Origin: Sphingobacterium sp. CZ-UAM
GTDB taxonomy: Bacteria > Bacteroidota > Bacteroidia > Sphingobacteriales > Sphingobacteriaceae
Length of the DNA stretch: 64,000 nt
Reading direction: 5' to 3'
Assembly: GCF_002000245.1 (NCBI RefSeq)
Contig: NZ_MTCM01000001.1
Location: forward strand, 2,315,740 to 2,379,739
In this document: one piece after another, positions 27,701 through 37,291 of the stretch
Layout: each line of letters starts with the position of its first letter
How positions within the stretch are numbered: the stretch's first letter is position 1
Made by a program: the position numbers and the translations under genes
The notes under the pieces: model-generated
The model's database searches: none
What the model saw: only the letters and a program-made list of their open reading frames with translations
Told to the model about the DNA's origin: nothing

Positions 27701-28861
27701 ATGCAAATAGACGTTGCCAAAAGATTGCAGCAAACTGAAGAATACTACTTCTCAAAAAAACTAAGAGAGATAGATGAGCTTAACAAACAGGGTGCACGTG
27801 TAATCAACCTAGGAATTGGAAGTCCTGACTTACCCCCTCATCCGGAGGTAATAGCGACATTGAATACAAATGCCCAACTTCCAAATGTACATGGCTATCA
27901 AAATTACAAAGGAGCTCCAGCTTTAAGACAAGCTGTTGCAGATTGGTATCAACGCTATTATCAGGCCACTTTTAACCCCAATACGGAAATCCTACCGCTG
28001 ATTGGATCAAAAGAAGGTATCGTTCATATTTGCATGACTTACCTACAGGAAGGAGACAAGGCTTTAATCCCCAATCCCGGCTATCCGGCCTATGCTGCTG
28101 CCGTAAGATTGAGTGGAGCGGAGTCGATCACCTATAAGCTTACGCAGGAAAAAAATTGGCTGATTGACTTTGAGGAACTTCGGAAACAAGATCTGTCAAA
28201 CGTTAAGTTAATGTGGATCAATTATCCGCACATGCCCACGGGTGCCTCAGCATCGGATGCATTTTATAAAGAGCTGATTGAATTTGCAAAGGAATTCAAT
28301 ATTCTTATCTGTCATGACAATCCCTATAGTTTTATCCTGACGGATAAACCACGTAGTATCATGAGCGTGGAAGGTGCAAAAGAGGTCGCCATAGAATTAA
28401 ATTCATTGAGCAAATCATCCAATATGGCTGGGTGGAGAGTCGGAGCATTGGTTGGTAGCGAAGAGCGGATCAATCAGGTGTTACGCTTTAAAAGCAATAT
28501 GGACTCCGGCATGTTTTTGCCTGTCCAATTGGCGGCAGCAAAGGCCTTACAATTGGAGGCTTCCTGGTATCAGGAGCTTAATAAAATTTATGCCGATAGA
28601 CGTCAGAAGGTATATGAAATCATGAACTTACTGGGCTGTTCATACCAAAAAGATCAGGTTGGTTTATTTGTATGGGCTCAGATCCCAGATTCCTATGCGG
28701 ATGGTTATGCGCTTAGTGATGCTGTCCTGGACAAAGCACGGGTATTTATCACACCGGGAGGCATTTTTGGAGACGGAGGAAATCAGTATATCCGCATCAG
28801 TCTCTGTGCCACAGTCGAAGTACTTGAAGAATCCATCCAACGCATTAAGGATAACTTCTAG
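27701..28861 (+). CDS. Class I/II aminotransferase (aromatic amino acid synthesis context)
   Basis: The 386-aa PLP enzyme has NLGIGSPDLPPH at the substrate-binding end, IPNPGYPAYAAAVRLSGA, the HDNPYSF segment, the PLP lysine in NSLSKSSNMAGWRVGALVG near residue 245 and the substrate Arg in YIRISLCAT. It is followed by a prephenate dehydrogenase gene 125 bases on, which suggests transamination of aromatic keto acids. Other aminotransferases of this fold act on aspartate or diaminopimelate, so the substrate is inferred from context. Confidence 0.87.
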   Translation: MQIDVAKRLQQTEEYYFSKKLREIDELNKQGARVINLGIGSPDLPPHPEVIATLNTNAQLPNVHGYQNYKGAPALRQAVADWYQRYYQATFNPNTEILPLIGSKEGIVHICMTYLQEGDKALIPNPGYPAYAAAVRLSGAESITYKLTQEKNWLIDFEELRKQDLSNVKLMWINYPHMPTGASASDAFYKELIEFAKEFNILICHDNPYSFILTDKPRSIMSVEGAKEVAIELNSLSKSSNMAGWRVGALVGSEERINQVLRFKSNMDSGMFLPVQLAAAKALQLEASWYQELNKIYADRRQKVYEIMNLLGCSYQKDQVGLFVWAQIPDSYADGYALSDAVLDKARVFITPGGIFGDGGNQYIRISLCATVEVLEESIQRIKDNF

Positions 28862-28986
28862 ACACATTTTTCAAAATTAACATTTCAATCCGATGAAATA
28901 TCAGCGATTAGAGCATACAGATAAATATAATCTGGGTATTTCATCTGAGCTTTGAAAGACAAACACGAATAAATAATTATTCACAT

Positions 28987-29826
28987 ATGAATATTGCCAT
29001 CGTAGGCGTAGGCTTAATTGGCGGCTCAGTTGCCATCCGCTTAAAAGAAACAAAATTCTGCAGTAAGATCATTGGTGTAGATAAAAGCGAAAAAAATCTT
29101 GATAAAGCCAAGCAGATAGGTTTTATCGACGAAGCAATGACTTTGGAAGAAGCAATAAAGAACTGTAAGGTACTTATATTGACTATTCCCGTTGATGCGA
29201 TTTTGCAGGTCGTTACTCAGATCCTTGATCAGGTGACAGACCAGGTCGTTATCGATATGGGATCTACCAAGACTAACATACTGAACAAAATCAAAGATCA
29301 CCCCAATAGAGGACGCTATATTGCAGCTCACCCGATGGCCGGTACGGAATATTCTGGCCCTGAAGCTGCCGTAGCGGGTTTATTCAAGGGCAAGATGATG
29401 GTGTATGTTGAAGCCTTTCGAACGGATGAAGATGCGTTCGAAGTTACTGATGCGATCACAGATCAACTGGAGATGCGTACCTGCTTCATGAATGCGGACG
29501 AACACGATGTGCATACAGCTTATGTTTCGCATATCTCCCACCTTACTTCATTCGCACTAGCATTAACAGTATTGGAAAAGGAGAAATCCCAGGGACGTAT
29601 ATTTGAGCTGGCAGGATCAGGTTTTGAATCCACAGTCCGTCTGGCTAAAAGTTCACCCGATATGTGGACACCTATTTTCAAACAGAATCGCGAAAATGTA
29701 CTGGAAGTCCTCGAAGAGCATATCAAACAATTGCAATCCTTACATGATTCAATCGCCAGCGAAGATTATGACAAGTTGCATAAACTTATCAAACGTTCCA
29801 ATAAGATTAAACGTATCATTAAGTAG
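28987..29826 (+). CDS. tyrA: Prephenate dehydrogenase
   Basis: The 279-aa enzyme oxidises and decarboxylates prephenate to 4-hydroxyphenylpyruvate for tyrosine. It has the Rossmann motif IVGVGLIGGSVAIRL at residues 3-17, DMGSTKTNI, HPMAGTEYSGPEAA near residue 115 and the conserved SHISHLTSFAL helix. There is no fused chorismate mutase domain. It follows the aminotransferase gene and ends at a strong terminator. I use tyrA on the basis of these motifs. Confidence 0.92.
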   Translation: MNIAIVGVGLIGGSVAIRLKETKFCSKIIGVDKSEKNLDKAKQIGFIDEAMTLEEAIKNCKVLILTIPVDAILQVVTQILDQVTDQVVIDMGSTKTNILNKIKDHPNRGRYIAAHPMAGTEYSGPEAAVAGLFKGKMMVYVEAFRTDEDAFEVTDAITDQLEMRTCFMNADEHDVHTAYVSHISHLTSFALALTVLEKEKSQGRIFELAGSGFESTVRLAKSSPDMWTPIFKQNRENVLEVLEEHIKQLQSLHDSIASEDYDKLHKLIKRSNKIKRIIK

Positions 29827-29885
29827 GGTCTGAACTGGTTTAATGTTGAACAATTGCAGTTTCAGAGGGAACTGATCTAAAATAA

Positions 29886-29921
29886 AAACGGGGCTGTCCA
29901 AAATTTTGGATAGCCCCGTTT
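29886..29921 (+). terminator. Terminator after tyrA
   Basis: AAACGGGGCTgTCCAAAA is followed at once by the complementary arm ending GCCCCGTTT and T-rich sequence. The stem is nearly continuous. Confidence 0.85.
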
Positions 29922-30010
29922 CTATTTTAGTTTATTCATGCTCCCCACATTCTCTGTCCAACTATTCAATTCTCCCGAGGAAGCTTTTCTTTTGGATGGC
30001 TTTCTTCTCT

Positions 30011-31213
30011 CTACTCGTCCTCCAATTCATTGAACTTATCCAAATCAAGCTTCGCTCCCACCGCATCACCGAGCTTTTCTTTGATAGCAGCACGATAAGA
30101 ATACAAGTCCGAATAATAAGGATTCAATTCAATAGCTGTTGAATAATCTACCAATGCGCCATGCATATCCTCCAATTTTTCCTTGAGATCAGCCCGTAAA
30201 GAATACACATAAAAGTCCTCTGGATTCAGTTCGACCAAACGGTCGAAATCAGACAATGCCTCGGGTAGACAGCCCAAACGTTCGAATAAAGAAGCCCTTT
30301 CTTCATACACTATAGATGAGTTGCTGTCATTTTCTTCCGCTTTCGCATAATCGCTAAGTGCTTTTTCTGAATAACCATAAGATTCAAATACCTTTGCACG
30401 GAATACATAAGCAGCCGTTTGATTTTCATCCAGCTCGATCGCCCGGTTAAAATCATTTAAAGCCAATTCAAAGCAGGTCAATTTAAGATAGAGACTTCCT
30501 CTAAAAACAAAAAGGTTACTGTCTCCTACTGTATTTTTATTAATGGCCAAGGTATACAATTCGATCGCCTTCAGGTAATCATAACAGTGGACATATTCAA
30601 GTCCTAATGAATTCAGTTCGTCCGGACTGAGTTCTTTGGGGGTAGATTCCAGCTCCTGAATGACTAGATTTTCTGCTTCAAAATAACTTACTTCGGCCTG
30701 ATTTTCCTGCCATTCCAATACACTGTGATAATTAAAATCCAATCTTTTGGCAATCTGGTAATCATAAAATGCGCCCTCATCTTCCCCAATAAGGCGATAG
30801 ACAAGGCATCGGCTTGCATAAAAATAAGGTTCCTCTTTAAAATGTTCAATTGCCCTACTGTAGACAGCAATTGCTTCATCGTAGGCTTTTATTTTAAAAT
30901 AATAGAGTCCAAGGTAACTGTATGCCAGCGCGTTGTTTGACAGCGCAATGACTTGTTCGAGTACTTCTACAGGGTCGTTATCAGCAATAATCCCCATTGA
31001 AAATCCCTTTAAGAGGAGCTGGATGTCTTCTTGTTGGATGTGGTCAAACTCATCCGGGGAAAAGGAAATGATATCTGTTGGAAAAAAAGACGAAATTGGC
31101 AAAAAAGAAAATTTAGCGAGCAATACAGCTGAGGGAAGTTTAAAATCCGCTGTAGTAACAGCATCGCCGCGAAGGGTAACAGATAGATTTGACATCATTT
31201 GCTTCATACCCAA
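30011..31213 (-). CDS. Tetratricopeptide repeat protein
   Basis: The 400-aa protein is built of about eight to ten TPR units, each near 34 residues with the W/L-G-Y-A-F-A-P pattern (for example AIELDENQTAAYVFRAKVFE and VELNPEDFYVYSLRADLKE). It lacks a signal peptide and is probably a cytoplasmic scaffold. The first 60 residues are hydrophobic and unlike TPR. It lies upstream of nothing on the same strand for 180 bases. No specific partner can be named. Confidence 0.85.
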   Translation of the reverse strand: MGMKQMMSNLSVTLRGDAVTTADFKLPSAVLLAKFSFLPISSFFPTDIISFSPDEFDHIQQEDIQLLLKGFSMGIIADNDPVEVLEQVIALSNNALAYSYLGLYYFKIKAYDEAIAVYSRAIEHFKEEPYFYASRCLVYRLIGEDEGAFYDYQIAKRLDFNYHSVLEWQENQAEVSYFEAENLVIQELESTPKELSPDELNSLGLEYVHCYDYLKAIELYTLAINKNTVGDSNLFVFRGSLYLKLTCFELALNDFNRAIELDENQTAAYVFRAKVFESYGYSEKALSDYAKAEENDSNSSIVYEERASLFERLGCLPEALSDFDRLVELNPEDFYVYSLRADLKEKLEDMHGALVDYSTAIELNPYYSDLYSYRAAIKEKLGDAVGAKLDLDKFNELEDE

Positions 31214-31279
31214 AACTAAGCTAAATTTCGATACAAAAGAAATTTAAACGTCTCCCATTCCTGCTTAAATAGAAAGGAT

Positions 31280-31663
31280 TTAATTCAGTTCACCGGTCAA
31301 ATAGAGATATTTGTACCGAACGATATCCCTTGAATTCGTAAATCTGACAAGCTTTTCATGTTTAAATACATAATTGGAAACCTTATCTTCCATTAAACGT
31401 AAAAACTCAACAAATTCTGCGAAAAAGCTTTGGCGCTCACCAGCTGTAAATTGGCTATTTCTTACGATCCAAAAAAATTGGTCTTCATTGACATGAAAAG
31501 ACACTTCATTTTTCTTCTCTTTTCGAAAAATAAAAATCGGGTCATTTTCTTGGTTAATAAATAAAGCAAAACCAGTAGTTCCACCATCCAGGTTTACCAC
31601 AAAAGCGGAAAAATGAACGGTGCCTATCTGTAAATTTTCCAGACAAATTAATTTATGCAACAT
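31280..31663 (-). CDS. Hypothetical protein, 127 aa
   Basis: I do not recognise this protein. From ATG 31663 it reads MLHKLICLENLQIGTVHFSA and ends in YKYLYLTGELN. It looks soluble and mixed alpha/beta, with segments FALFINQENDPIFIFRKEKKN and QFFWIVRNSQFT. A longer frame to 31729 exists, but its first codons fall inside the terminator of the TonB receptor gene, so the start at 31663 is preferred. It lies directly downstream of that terminator on the same strand. Confidence 0.65.
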   Translation of the reverse strand: MLHKLICLENLQIGTVHFSAFVVNLDGGTTGFALFINQENDPIFIFRKEKKNEVSFHVNEDQFFWIVRNSQFTAGERQSFFAEFVEFLRLMEDKVSNYVFKHEKLVRFTNSRDIVRYKYLYLTGELN

Positions 31664-31715
31664 CAGGTTAGCAGTTAGATCACCTAAAAGTATTAAGTTT
31701 TTATTAAAAAACAAA

Positions 31716-31745
31716 AAAAAGACCCACAATAATGTGAGTCTTTTT
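31716..31745 (-). terminator. Terminator of the TonB receptor gene
   Basis: The stem AAAAAGACNCACA/TGTGNGTCTTTTT with a 4-base loop lies 19 bases after the receptor stop. Confidence 0.8.
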
Positions 31746-31763
31746 AATTCGAATAAGATTTTA

Positions 31764-34364
31764 TTAGAATGTGAATTTCACCGAAGCGTTCCAGGTTCTT
31801 CCTAGACCGATCAATACCGTGTTAGAGGTATTGATTCCATTCCAATATTCATTCTTCTCGCCGGCCTTCGTGTTTTCAAAAATATTTGTAGTCGCCTCAG
31901 AAATATAGAATTTATTGAATAAGTTATTGATGTTAAATCTAAAACTTATTGCATTCTTCTCACTGATATCTATTTTATAAGAAACACCGGCATCAACAAG
32001 TTGATACGAAGGCAATTCTAATACTTTGCCCTGACCAGCTTGTCTTGAAGAATACAAACGATCATAAGATCTCCAGTCTCCATCCACAGATAATCCTTTC
32101 GTGATAAAATACTTGGCACCTAAACCATAGGTTGTTTGTGCAGCATCCCCAACTTCTCCGTTCGTTAGATCGGTTTCTTGTGTTGCCAACACCACTCTGT
32201 TTTCATTACGGACAATCGTAACGGATTTTCCATCATATTTCCAGTCACCAATAGAGGCAAAACCCTTAACAGTAAATCCGCTGAACGGACGGGCAGCAAA
32301 ATCCAACTCTACCCCTTTGTGGTTTTGTTTTACACCATAATTCGAGAAATAAAGATAATCTCCCTCTACTAAGATGTTTGGATCATTGGTTGGATTATAC
32401 TTGGCAACATCTGCTTTTGAGGCGTTTAATGTGTTACCAGTCACTCTATTTTCCCATGTTGTCTTATAAGCATTCACATTCACATCAATGTATCTTGACA
32501 TAAATTTATAGCCTAATTCAAGACCTAAGATCTTCTCGTTCTCCGCATAAGGGTTCACGTCATTTCTATAGTTCATGAAGATGTTGTTCTGATAAGGCTG
32601 ACGTGAATAGTAACCAGCATTAGCAAAAAGACTATGTTTGCCTAGCGTATAGCTTACACCTCCTTTGGTGTTATATCCAAAATTATTGACATTTTCCGAT
32701 TTCGAGTTCTCGGGTTTCTCTAGGTAATATTCTCTACGGCTATTTTGCTGTTGCGAAACTGATCCTTGGAAAAATGCGGTAAAACCATTTTTAGCATATT
32801 CCAATTGACCAAATAAACCACCGTAACGGATCATTTGCTCATAATCCCATGCTAATCTATTTTCTGTCGTTTTAGGTTGGCTTGAAAATGCCTTCCATGG
32901 ATTGGTTGAATAAGTCTCTGTAATAAAGACATTATTGCCCAAGTTTACATTACCTACGTTTGCAATAGATGACTTACCCAACATATCCGTTACCTGACGA
33001 TAGTGCTCACCTTTATAATCGCGTAAGTCAAATCCAACATTGAAATTTAAATGCTCATTTAATTTACGGTTATAGTTGGAAACGATACCATACCATTGGT
33101 GATTGTTTACATCAGCCGCTAAGTAAGGACCTTTATTGAACTTGTCTGTTCTTTTGGTTTGACCACCACCACTCGCTACTGAAGCATAAACAACGGTAGA
33201 TAATGAAGATTTATCATCGATAGTCCAGTCCCAGTTGAAATTGGCTACCGGTTTATGGTAGTAATTTTTACGGTAGTTAACTTCAGTACCATCAACGGTC
33301 TCGACATTGCTATTGTATCTTCTTCCATTTTTCAGGTAGTTATCCAATGTCGAAGTGAAACCTTGGTTATGCCATTGTGGAGCACCAGTAACCATTAAGT
33401 TAAAGTTATGCTTCTCGCTCGCTTTATAACCCACAGACAAGAAATAATTTTGTCCCTGCCCTTGCGTGCCATTCACATATCCATCACCAGACCAATGGGT
33501 AAACATTGCTGAAACAGCAAAACCGCTTTTCATCATTCCAGTACTATAGCCTACAGTTCCTTTCATCAACATGTCATTACCGACTGTCGTCCGCACAAAA
33601 CCACCTTCTTTCATATCCGTGGACTTGGTCACAAAGTTGATCGTTCCCCCTACCGATGAAATCGCCAGTTTGGAAGACCCCAAACCACGTTGGATCTGTA
33701 CCAAAGACGCAATATCGGTAAGACCAGACCAGTTAGACCAATATACACGGCCATTATCCATTCCATTCACAGGCTGACCATTCAATAAAAATGCGGTATT
33801 GGATTGATCAAAACCACGTGTAGTCATTGAAGACTCACCAAAACCTTTCGCCTGTCCCGTAATGTAAACAGATGGTGTATTCGCCAAAGTTGACGTGATA
33901 TCTTGCGCACCTACTTTTTCTTCAATTTCAGTTCTGTGAATTGTCGAAACCGCAATAGGGGTTTTTCTACCTACAGCAATATCAATAACACCATGACCAA
34001 CAACAACAACCTCATCTAAATCCGTTGAAGAACCTTCCGAAAAAGTCGGATTAATATTCAACGATTCGCCCGATTTCAACATGATGTTTTCAATGACAAC
34101 TGGCTTTTCACCAATATAGGTCACTTCCACTTTGTAGGGACCGCCCTCTTGAAGATTTGAAATTTGAAATTTTCCTTGAGCATCAGCTGAGCCGCTTACA
34201 ACTTGTCCACTTGGGATGTGGGTGATTTTAATGGTTGCTCCTTTAACTGTTTGTCCAGTAGCCTCTTTTACAACTCCTGAAACCGAACTAGTATTTGCCG
34301 TTTGTGCATGAACCGCGCCATAGCTAGCAAAAACAAGTGCAAAAAAAAGTAAAGACTTTTTCAT
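31764..34364 (-). CDS. TonB-dependent outer membrane receptor
   Basis: The 866-aa precursor has a signal peptide (MKKSLLFFALVFASYGAVHAQ), a carboxypeptidase-regulatory domain (residues ~28-110, SGVVKEATGQTVKGATI), a TonB-box region (LDEVVVVGHG), a plug (VGAQDITSTLANTPSVYITG, RGFDQSNTAFLLNGQPV) and a C-terminal beta-barrel ending in ARTWNASVKFTF-like GRTWNASVKFTF. The ligand is unknown. No SusD partner or periplasmic transporter is adjacent, so it is not a standard polysaccharide locus. It has its own promoter and terminator. Confidence 0.92.
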   Translation of the reverse strand: MKKSLLFFALVFASYGAVHAQTANTSSVSGVVKEATGQTVKGATIKITHIPSGQVVSGSADAQGKFQISNLQEGGPYKVEVTYIGEKPVVIENIMLKSGESLNINPTFSEGSSTDLDEVVVVGHGVIDIAVGRKTPIAVSTIHRTEIEEKVGAQDITSTLANTPSVYITGQAKGFGESSMTTRGFDQSNTAFLLNGQPVNGMDNGRVYWSNWSGLTDIASLVQIQRGLGSSKLAISSVGGTINFVTKSTDMKEGGFVRTTVGNDMLMKGTVGYSTGMMKSGFAVSAMFTHWSGDGYVNGTQGQGQNYFLSVGYKASEKHNFNLMVTGAPQWHNQGFTSTLDNYLKNGRRYNSNVETVDGTEVNYRKNYYHKPVANFNWDWTIDDKSSLSTVVYASVASGGGQTKRTDKFNKGPYLAADVNNHQWYGIVSNYNRKLNEHLNFNVGFDLRDYKGEHYRQVTDMLGKSSIANVGNVNLGNNVFITETYSTNPWKAFSSQPKTTENRLAWDYEQMIRYGGLFGQLEYAKNGFTAFFQGSVSQQQNSRREYYLEKPENSKSENVNNFGYNTKGGVSYTLGKHSLFANAGYYSRQPYQNNIFMNYRNDVNPYAENEKILGLELGYKFMSRYIDVNVNAYKTTWENRVTGNTLNASKADVAKYNPTNDPNILVEGDYLYFSNYGVKQNHKGVELDFAARPFSGFTVKGFASIGDWKYDGKSVTIVRNENRVVLATQETDLTNGEVGDAAQTTYGLGAKYFITKGLSVDGDWRSYDRLYSSRQAGQGKVLELPSYQLVDAGVSYKIDISEKNAISFRFNINNLFNKFYISEATTNIFENTKAGEKNEYWNGINTSNTVLIGLGRTWNASVKFTF

Positions 34365-34771
34365 CTTAGATGTGATTGTTTTGTTTTTTGTGCCGCAAAA
34401 TTAGGAATTGATTGTCTTTTTAACTAATTTTAACACTAGCACAACTGCAAACAGTCCGTTTATATCCACTTCGAATTTTAATCTTCCATAGATTAAGCTT
34501 AGTTTTGAGATCAAAACAGCAAATCAAAAATAAGCTCGTTAATAGAAATACAATAAAAACATTCTTTTAATGGAAATATATCAAAAGTAGTCAGAATAAA
34601 ATTTTGTCTTATCTGAATAAGTCAATACATTCTTTTATTTTCATTTTTATCTCGATATCTACCTAAGACATCCTTTATTACTACAGCAGCGCATAAGGTC
34701 TTGGCCTTTTTAGGGTGAACAGCAGCCGCCATAAGATCAAAATGGCTATATTTAAGGATTAATAAAAAACT
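34365..34771. other. Intergenic region between TonB receptor and Crp regulator
   Basis: This divergent promoter region is AT-rich. It holds the receptor -7 box (34396-34403) and presumably the Crp promoter. No gene or riboswitch was recognised. Confidence 0.5.
34396..34403 (-). promoter_or_regulatory. -7 box of the TonB receptor gene
   Basis: TAATTTTG on the minus strand fits TAnnTTTG, about 30 bases upstream of the receptor start. Confidence 0.45.
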
Positions 34772-35398
34772 ATGTTGTCCATTGAACAAGCTTACGCAGG
34801 TGTTCTTGAACCTGCATTGATTGAAGAAATTATAAAGAACGCCCGCATCAAAACTTTCCGTGAAGGCGATCTCATCATCGATACCGATCAATACATCAGC
34901 GCAATGCCCCTATTGCTAGCAGGAGCGATCAAAATCGTCCGCGAGGATGAAGACGGAGGCGAACTCCTACTCTACTATCTTGAACAGGGACAGACCTGCA
35001 CCATGTCTATTGCCTGCTGTCTGGGTAATAAAAAAAGTGAAATCCGTGCCCGGGCTGAAAAGGATACAACCGTAGCCATGATCCCCAATGAACTGGTTAA
35101 TAACTGGATGGCAAAATACCCCTCCTGGCGGAATTTCATTATATCAAGCTATTCCAGCCGAATGAATGAAATGCTTCAGGCAATAGATAATCTTGCATTC
35201 TCCAATATGGAAGAGCGTATCCTCAATTACCTGAAAGCTAAAGTCAATCTTACCAACGACCGAATCCTTACCCTTACTCATCAGGATATTGCTTCCGATC
35301 TGAATACTTCCCGCGTTGTCGTTTCCCGGATCTTAAAAAAACTGGAGAATGAAGACAAAATCGTATTGCTGAGGAATGAGATCAGGGTATTGATTTAG
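34772..35398 (+). CDS. Crp/Fnr-family transcriptional regulator
   Basis: The 208-aa protein has an N-terminal cyclic-nucleotide-binding-like beta-roll (residues ~25-120) and a C-terminal winged helix (ILTLTHQDIASDLNTSRVVVSRILKKLENE, residues ~165-200). It contains a Cys cluster TCTMSIACCLGN near residue 90, which could sense metal or redox state; this is inference. The cAMP-binding residues of true CRP are not obvious. It is divergent from the TonB receptor gene, a possible target. Confidence 0.9.
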   Translation: MLSIEQAYAGVLEPALIEEIIKNARIKTFREGDLIIDTDQYISAMPLLLAGAIKIVREDEDGGELLLYYLEQGQTCTMSIACCLGNKKSEIRARAEKDTTVAMIPNELVNNWMAKYPSWRNFIISSYSSRMNEMLQAIDNLAFSNMEERILNYLKAKVNLTNDRILTLTHQDIASDLNTSRVVVSRILKKLENEDKIVLLRNEIRVLI

Positions 35399-35535
35399 CA
35401 ACAAAAATAAATTCTTATCCAGCGGATATAAAGTCTACAGAGACAGATTTCAATACCTGTGCTGTTGTCTTAGCTTTGTACCCCATGGATCCAAAAACAT
35501 TTGTACCTTTATTCTGAGCTGAATGTTCGATTCAC

Positions 35536-36405
35536 ATGACACAATTTAAAATGAAAATAGAAAACATAGGATTTATAGGATTAGGAAACATGGGAAATCC
35601 CATGGCAAAAAATCTTGAAAAAGCAGGTTTTCCGCTTGCCGTTTACAACAGAAACATCGCCAGAACGACAGACTTTGCAGCACAATCAACTGTTTATAGT
35701 GAAGTCACGGATCTGATAGAGGCCAGTGATGTTGTTTTCACCATGCTGACAAACGACGAAGCTGTCGAAGAAGTTTATGGTAAAATTCTCGAACAGCCTA
35801 TCAGCGGAAAATTATTTGTGGATATGAGTACCATCGCTCAAGATGTGAGTATCAATCTTGCCAATAAGGTAAAAGCAAAAGGCGCTGCATTTCTGGATGC
35901 TCCGGTCGCTGGAAGCACCAAACCTGCTGCAGAAGGAACATTGATCATTATGGTCGGTGGAGAACAGACCGACCTTGAACGTGCCAGACCGTACCTTGAA
36001 AAGATGGGAAAATCCATTAAACACCTTGGTGAAAATGGCAAAGGTATTGCCGCAAAACTAGCCATTAATTACTTCCTATCAATCCTTTATCAGGGTCTGG
36101 CCGAAACCATCTTATTCTCCGATCAATTAGGGATTGAACGCAGTGAAATGTTAGCGATTATCAACGAAAGTGCCAGTGGTAGCGGAGCAACAAAAGTAAA
36201 AACACCTTTGCTCGTGGAAGGAAATTATACCGCAGCATTTGCACTGGATCTGATGTTAAAAGATATCCGCCTGGCACAGCAAGCGGGAGCAGCCTATCCC
36301 CTACTGGACACCTTGCTCGAAACCTATCAAAAGGCACATGACAAAGGTTTGGGACAATTAGATGTGATCGGAATTATTGAATCAATAAAACCATCCGGAG
36401 TCTAA
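35536..36405 (+). CDS. NAD(P)-dependent beta-hydroxyacid dehydrogenase
   Basis: The 289-aa protein is of the 3-hydroxyisobutyrate/6-phosphogluconate dehydrogenase-like family. It has NIGFIGLGNMGNPMAKNLEKAG at the N-terminus, FLDAPVAGSTKPAAEGTLIIMVGG near residue 120 and the catalytic Lys in GIAAKLAINYF near 175. It oxidises a beta-hydroxyacid or reduces a semialdehyde such as succinic semialdehyde; the substrate is unknown. The second Met (35551, MKIENIGFIG) is an alternative start. Confidence 0.9.
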   Translation: MTQFKMKIENIGFIGLGNMGNPMAKNLEKAGFPLAVYNRNIARTTDFAAQSTVYSEVTDLIEASDVVFTMLTNDEAVEEVYGKILEQPISGKLFVDMSTIAQDVSINLANKVKAKGAAFLDAPVAGSTKPAAEGTLIIMVGGEQTDLERARPYLEKMGKSIKHLGENGKGIAAKLAINYFLSILYQGLAETILFSDQLGIERSEMLAIINESASGSGATKVKTPLLVEGNYTAAFALDLMLKDIRLAQQAGAAYPLLDTLLETYQKAHDKGLGQLDVIGIIESIKPSGV

Positions 36406-36516
36406 GTTTGTTTATCTGACACAATTTTGCTTATCAAGCGCAATAAGGACTTTCACAGGACATAAAGGTATCTTTAATCACACAGCCCATCTGACGGCTA
36501 ATAAAATTAAGAACAG

Positions 36517-37260
36517 ATGAAAACAGCTTTGACATTTTTTCTATTAACTATGGTTACCATGGGTATGAAAGCACAGGAGTTAAAACAAGTATCCTACAAA
36601 GACGGAACACAGCAACTGAACGGACTTATCACGTCCAACGCTAACAAAAAAGGACCCGCTGTCCTTATTTTACCCGCATGGAAAGGCATAGATAACGAGG
36701 CGAAACAAGCTGCATTGCAACTTGAAAAAGAAGGTTATATCGCTTTCATTGCCGATATCTATGGTGAAGGAAATATCCCCACAGACAATACGGCGGCTTC
36801 GAAAATCGCCGGCCATTATAAAGCAGACTACAAGGCCTATCAGCAGCGCATTGCGGCTGCGTTAAAACAATTGAAGGAAGCTGGAGCTGATCCCGAAAAA
36901 ATTGCAGTAATTGGTTACTGCTTTGGCGGAACCGGGGCACTGGAAACAGCACGCGCTGGTTTTCCTGTGGCAGGGGTGGTCAGTATTCATGGTGGACTCT
37001 CCAAATCAGCCGACAGAACTAATGCAGCGATCAATGTGAAAGTATTGGTTGAACATCCCGCCGCTGACAAAAGTGTATCAAAAGAAGATTATGACGGGTT
37101 AGTTAAGGAACTTAATGAAGGAAAAGCGGACTGGCAGATCATTACCTATGCCAATTCTGGCCATACCTTTACCAATCCGGAATCACCAGAATATAATCCT
37201 ATTATGGCCAAACGTGCCTGGGAGCATACTTTACTATTCCTAAAAGAAGTACTAAACTAA
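36517..37260 (+). CDS. Dienelactone hydrolase family protein, exported
   Basis: The 247-aa precursor has a signal peptide (MKTALTFFLLTMVTMGMKAQ). The mature part is a dienelactone-hydrolase alpha/beta fold with the Cys nucleophile in IGYCFGGTGALETA near residue 140, an Asp in the PAADKSVSKEDYD region and the catalytic His in NSGHTFTNPESPEY. It is predicted periplasmic. The physiological substrate is not known. Confidence 0.88.
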   Translation: MKTALTFFLLTMVTMGMKAQELKQVSYKDGTQQLNGLITSNANKKGPAVLILPAWKGIDNEAKQAALQLEKEGYIAFIADIYGEGNIPTDNTAASKIAGHYKADYKAYQQRIAAALKQLKEAGADPEKIAVIGYCFGGTGALETARAGFPVAGVVSIHGGLSKSADRTNAAINVKVLVEHPAADKSVSKEDYDGLVKELNEGKADWQIITYANSGHTFTNPESPEYNPIMAKRAWEHTLLFLKEVLN

Positions 37261-37291
37261 GACATATAAAGCCGAAGCTTCCCCTATTCAA

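Noticed and set aside
31664..31729. N-terminal extension of the 127-aa hypothetical protein to 31729
   Set aside because: The extra codons lie inside the terminator of the upstream TonB receptor gene.
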